NCBI GenBank assembly: GCA_016223105.1 | Contig: JACRPR010000122.1 | Location: 1-43,045 of the forward strand | Reading direction: 5' to 3' | DNA from: Chloroflexota bacterium | Lineage (GTDB): Bacteria > Chloroflexota > Anaerolineae > UBA4142 | DNA length: 43,045 nt | Shown here: in pieces, positions 41,895-43,045 of the stretch | Layout: each line of letters begins with the position of its first letter | How positions within the stretch are numbered: the first letter of the stretch is position 1 | Made by a program: the position numbers and the translations under genes | Notes under the pieces: generated by a model | What the model was told of the DNA's origin: nothing | The model's input: only the letters and a program-made list of their open reading frames with translations | Database searches by the model: none

Positions 41895-43045
41895 CTAGAA
41901 CTTGACGAGCGGTTGTCCGGTCAGTTGGAGCGCCAAAAAGTTGGCGAAGAAGAATCCAAAGAACAGGACATTCGCGATCAACACCACGTACGACCACCAA
42001 CTCGCGCGCGCCGGCTTGGGCAGTTTGCTGTTCAAATAGATCAGCACGAGCGGGTAAATGATGGATGCCAGGTTTGCCATATTCGCCGAGTACTGCAACA
42101 ACTGGGTCGGTAACGCTTGGTGAATGACCCAGCTGATAAACACGATCAGGATGACCGCGACCAAGTAATAAAACTTGCGCGGGTCATCGCCGATCCACGC
42201 GCGGAGCCGCGGACTGACGGCAATCGCGGTGTCGGTCGTGTTGCGAACCAACATTTCCAAGAGCGTCGTTTGCGTCTTCCACAGAATCAACGCGCCAAGA
42301 ACCAGGACAACTGGGAAGAGCCACGCGACGCGTTTGCCCAACTCCATCGAGGCATATACCGGCATATTTGCCGAGGTGGGTTCCGCCGCGCCGGGCGTAA
42401 TCGCAAGCGCCACAACCATCACGCTGGGAATGAACATCCCGATCATCGCGCCGATGAAGAAAACAATCCACTGGTCAACCATCAGAAAACGGAACCAGCG
42501 TTTCCAGGTCTTGGAATTTTTCTCGGACTCGCGGAACGTAATGCCCGAAGGCAACACGGTTTGCTTTTGACCGCCGATCAAGCCGGAGAAAAATCCGACT
42601 TTGTGCCCCATCCCGTACCCGTGATCGCGATAATAATTGATCAGCATAAAGTTCATGCCGGAGGCAAAGCCGGTGTAACCGATGATCGATCCCAGGGTGG
42701 TCGCATCAATGCCTTTGGGGAGCGCCGCCGGGGTAACGATGCTCGCCAGCATCGTTATCCACAAACTTGCCGGCGCGAACGCGATCGCAAGCATAATCAG
42801 TACGGCAAGAATGAGGAACACGGCGAACGTTTCCAAAATTTCGAGCGTGCGCGAAATTTTCTTGCCGAACAGGTAGACGCCGAGCGAGAGGAACAACAAA
42901 CCGATCGCGATAAACCGAACGGTTTGCAATTCCGCGGGATTCGCCGCGGCGAACGTGCGCCCGGCAAAAATGGCGAAAATGCTTTGTCCCGCCGCCGCCG
43001 CCCATCCGCCCCACACCCATGCCAGGTAGATCAGCAACAAGGTCA
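41895..43045 (-). CDS. divergent Nramp-like permease, 5' end beyond window
   Basis: same family as 39843-41363 (ILWKTQTTLLEMLVRNTTDT vs ILFKTQLDILDGMVRAVTDI); ORF open to window edge. Confidence 0.75.
   Translation of the reverse strand, partial: TLLLIYLAWVWGGWAAAAGQSIFAIFAGRTFAAANPAELQTVRFIAIGLLFLSLGVYLFGKKISRTLEILETFAVFLILAVLIMLAIAFAPASLWITMLASIVTPAALPKGIDATTLGSIIGYTGFASGMNFMLINYYRDHGYGMGHKVGFFSGLIGGQKQTVLPSGITFRESEKNSKTWKRWFRFLMVDQWIVFFIGAMIGMFIPSVMVVALAITPGAAEPTSANMPVYASMELGKRVAWLFPVVLVLGALILWKTQTTLLEMLVRNTTDTAIAVSPRLRAWIGDDPRKFYYLVAVILIVFISWVIHQALPTQLLQYSANMANLASIIYPLVLIYLNSKLPKPARASWWSYVVLIANVLFFGFFFANFLALQLTGQPLVKF

Overview
This 43 kb window looks like a Chloroflexota-type (Anaerolineae-like) chromosomal contig; that taxonomy is inferred from style and gene content and was not searched. 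From left to right it carries: parA (partial) and parB; a nucleotidyltransferase with a small upstream partner; an MBL-fold hydrolase; a disrupted acyl-ACP thioesterase; two AT-richer secreted or membrane proteins; an ABC exporter split by two GNATs; an MFS transporter; a RIO-type kinase; a large GNAT; a 4Fe-4S protein; two lipoprotein/GH99-like surface proteins; hpt; a NarL-type two-component pair whose kinase is frameshifted; a PKD surface protein; a multicopper oxidase (MCO) locus at about 19.6-34.3 kb (Tat-type MCO, giant membrane-anchored MCO-like protein with a frame break, small TM proteins, pseudo-receiver LuxR regulator, YncE-like propeller); then on the minus strand a lutABC set, an apparent TerC-GlcF fusion and two divergent Nramp-like permeases. 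The most notable non-gene signals are: (1) an 18-nt promoter motif (YTTCGACYWTBGMMCGTT) followed by exactly 21 nt and a -10-like box in front of three genes of the MCO locus, with a distal CCAAAGTCG box exactly 67 bp upstream in two of them; (2) a MITE family (GTAACCGTTCAG...), two copies of which have perfect 8-bp A-rich target duplications; (3) a palindrome interrupted by an 87-bp element with a perfect 5-bp target duplication; (4) five intergenic spacers built of 7-bp tandem repeats, mostly folded into hairpins, in which the stop codon of a flanking gene lies inside the repeat; (5) GTAG/GTGG-headed BIME-like hairpins; (6) palindromic repeats inserted within parB and thioesterase coding sequence. 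Several genes show internal deletions or frame breaks that could be biological decay or assembly error. No CRISPR array, tRNA, rRNA or transposase gene was recognised.
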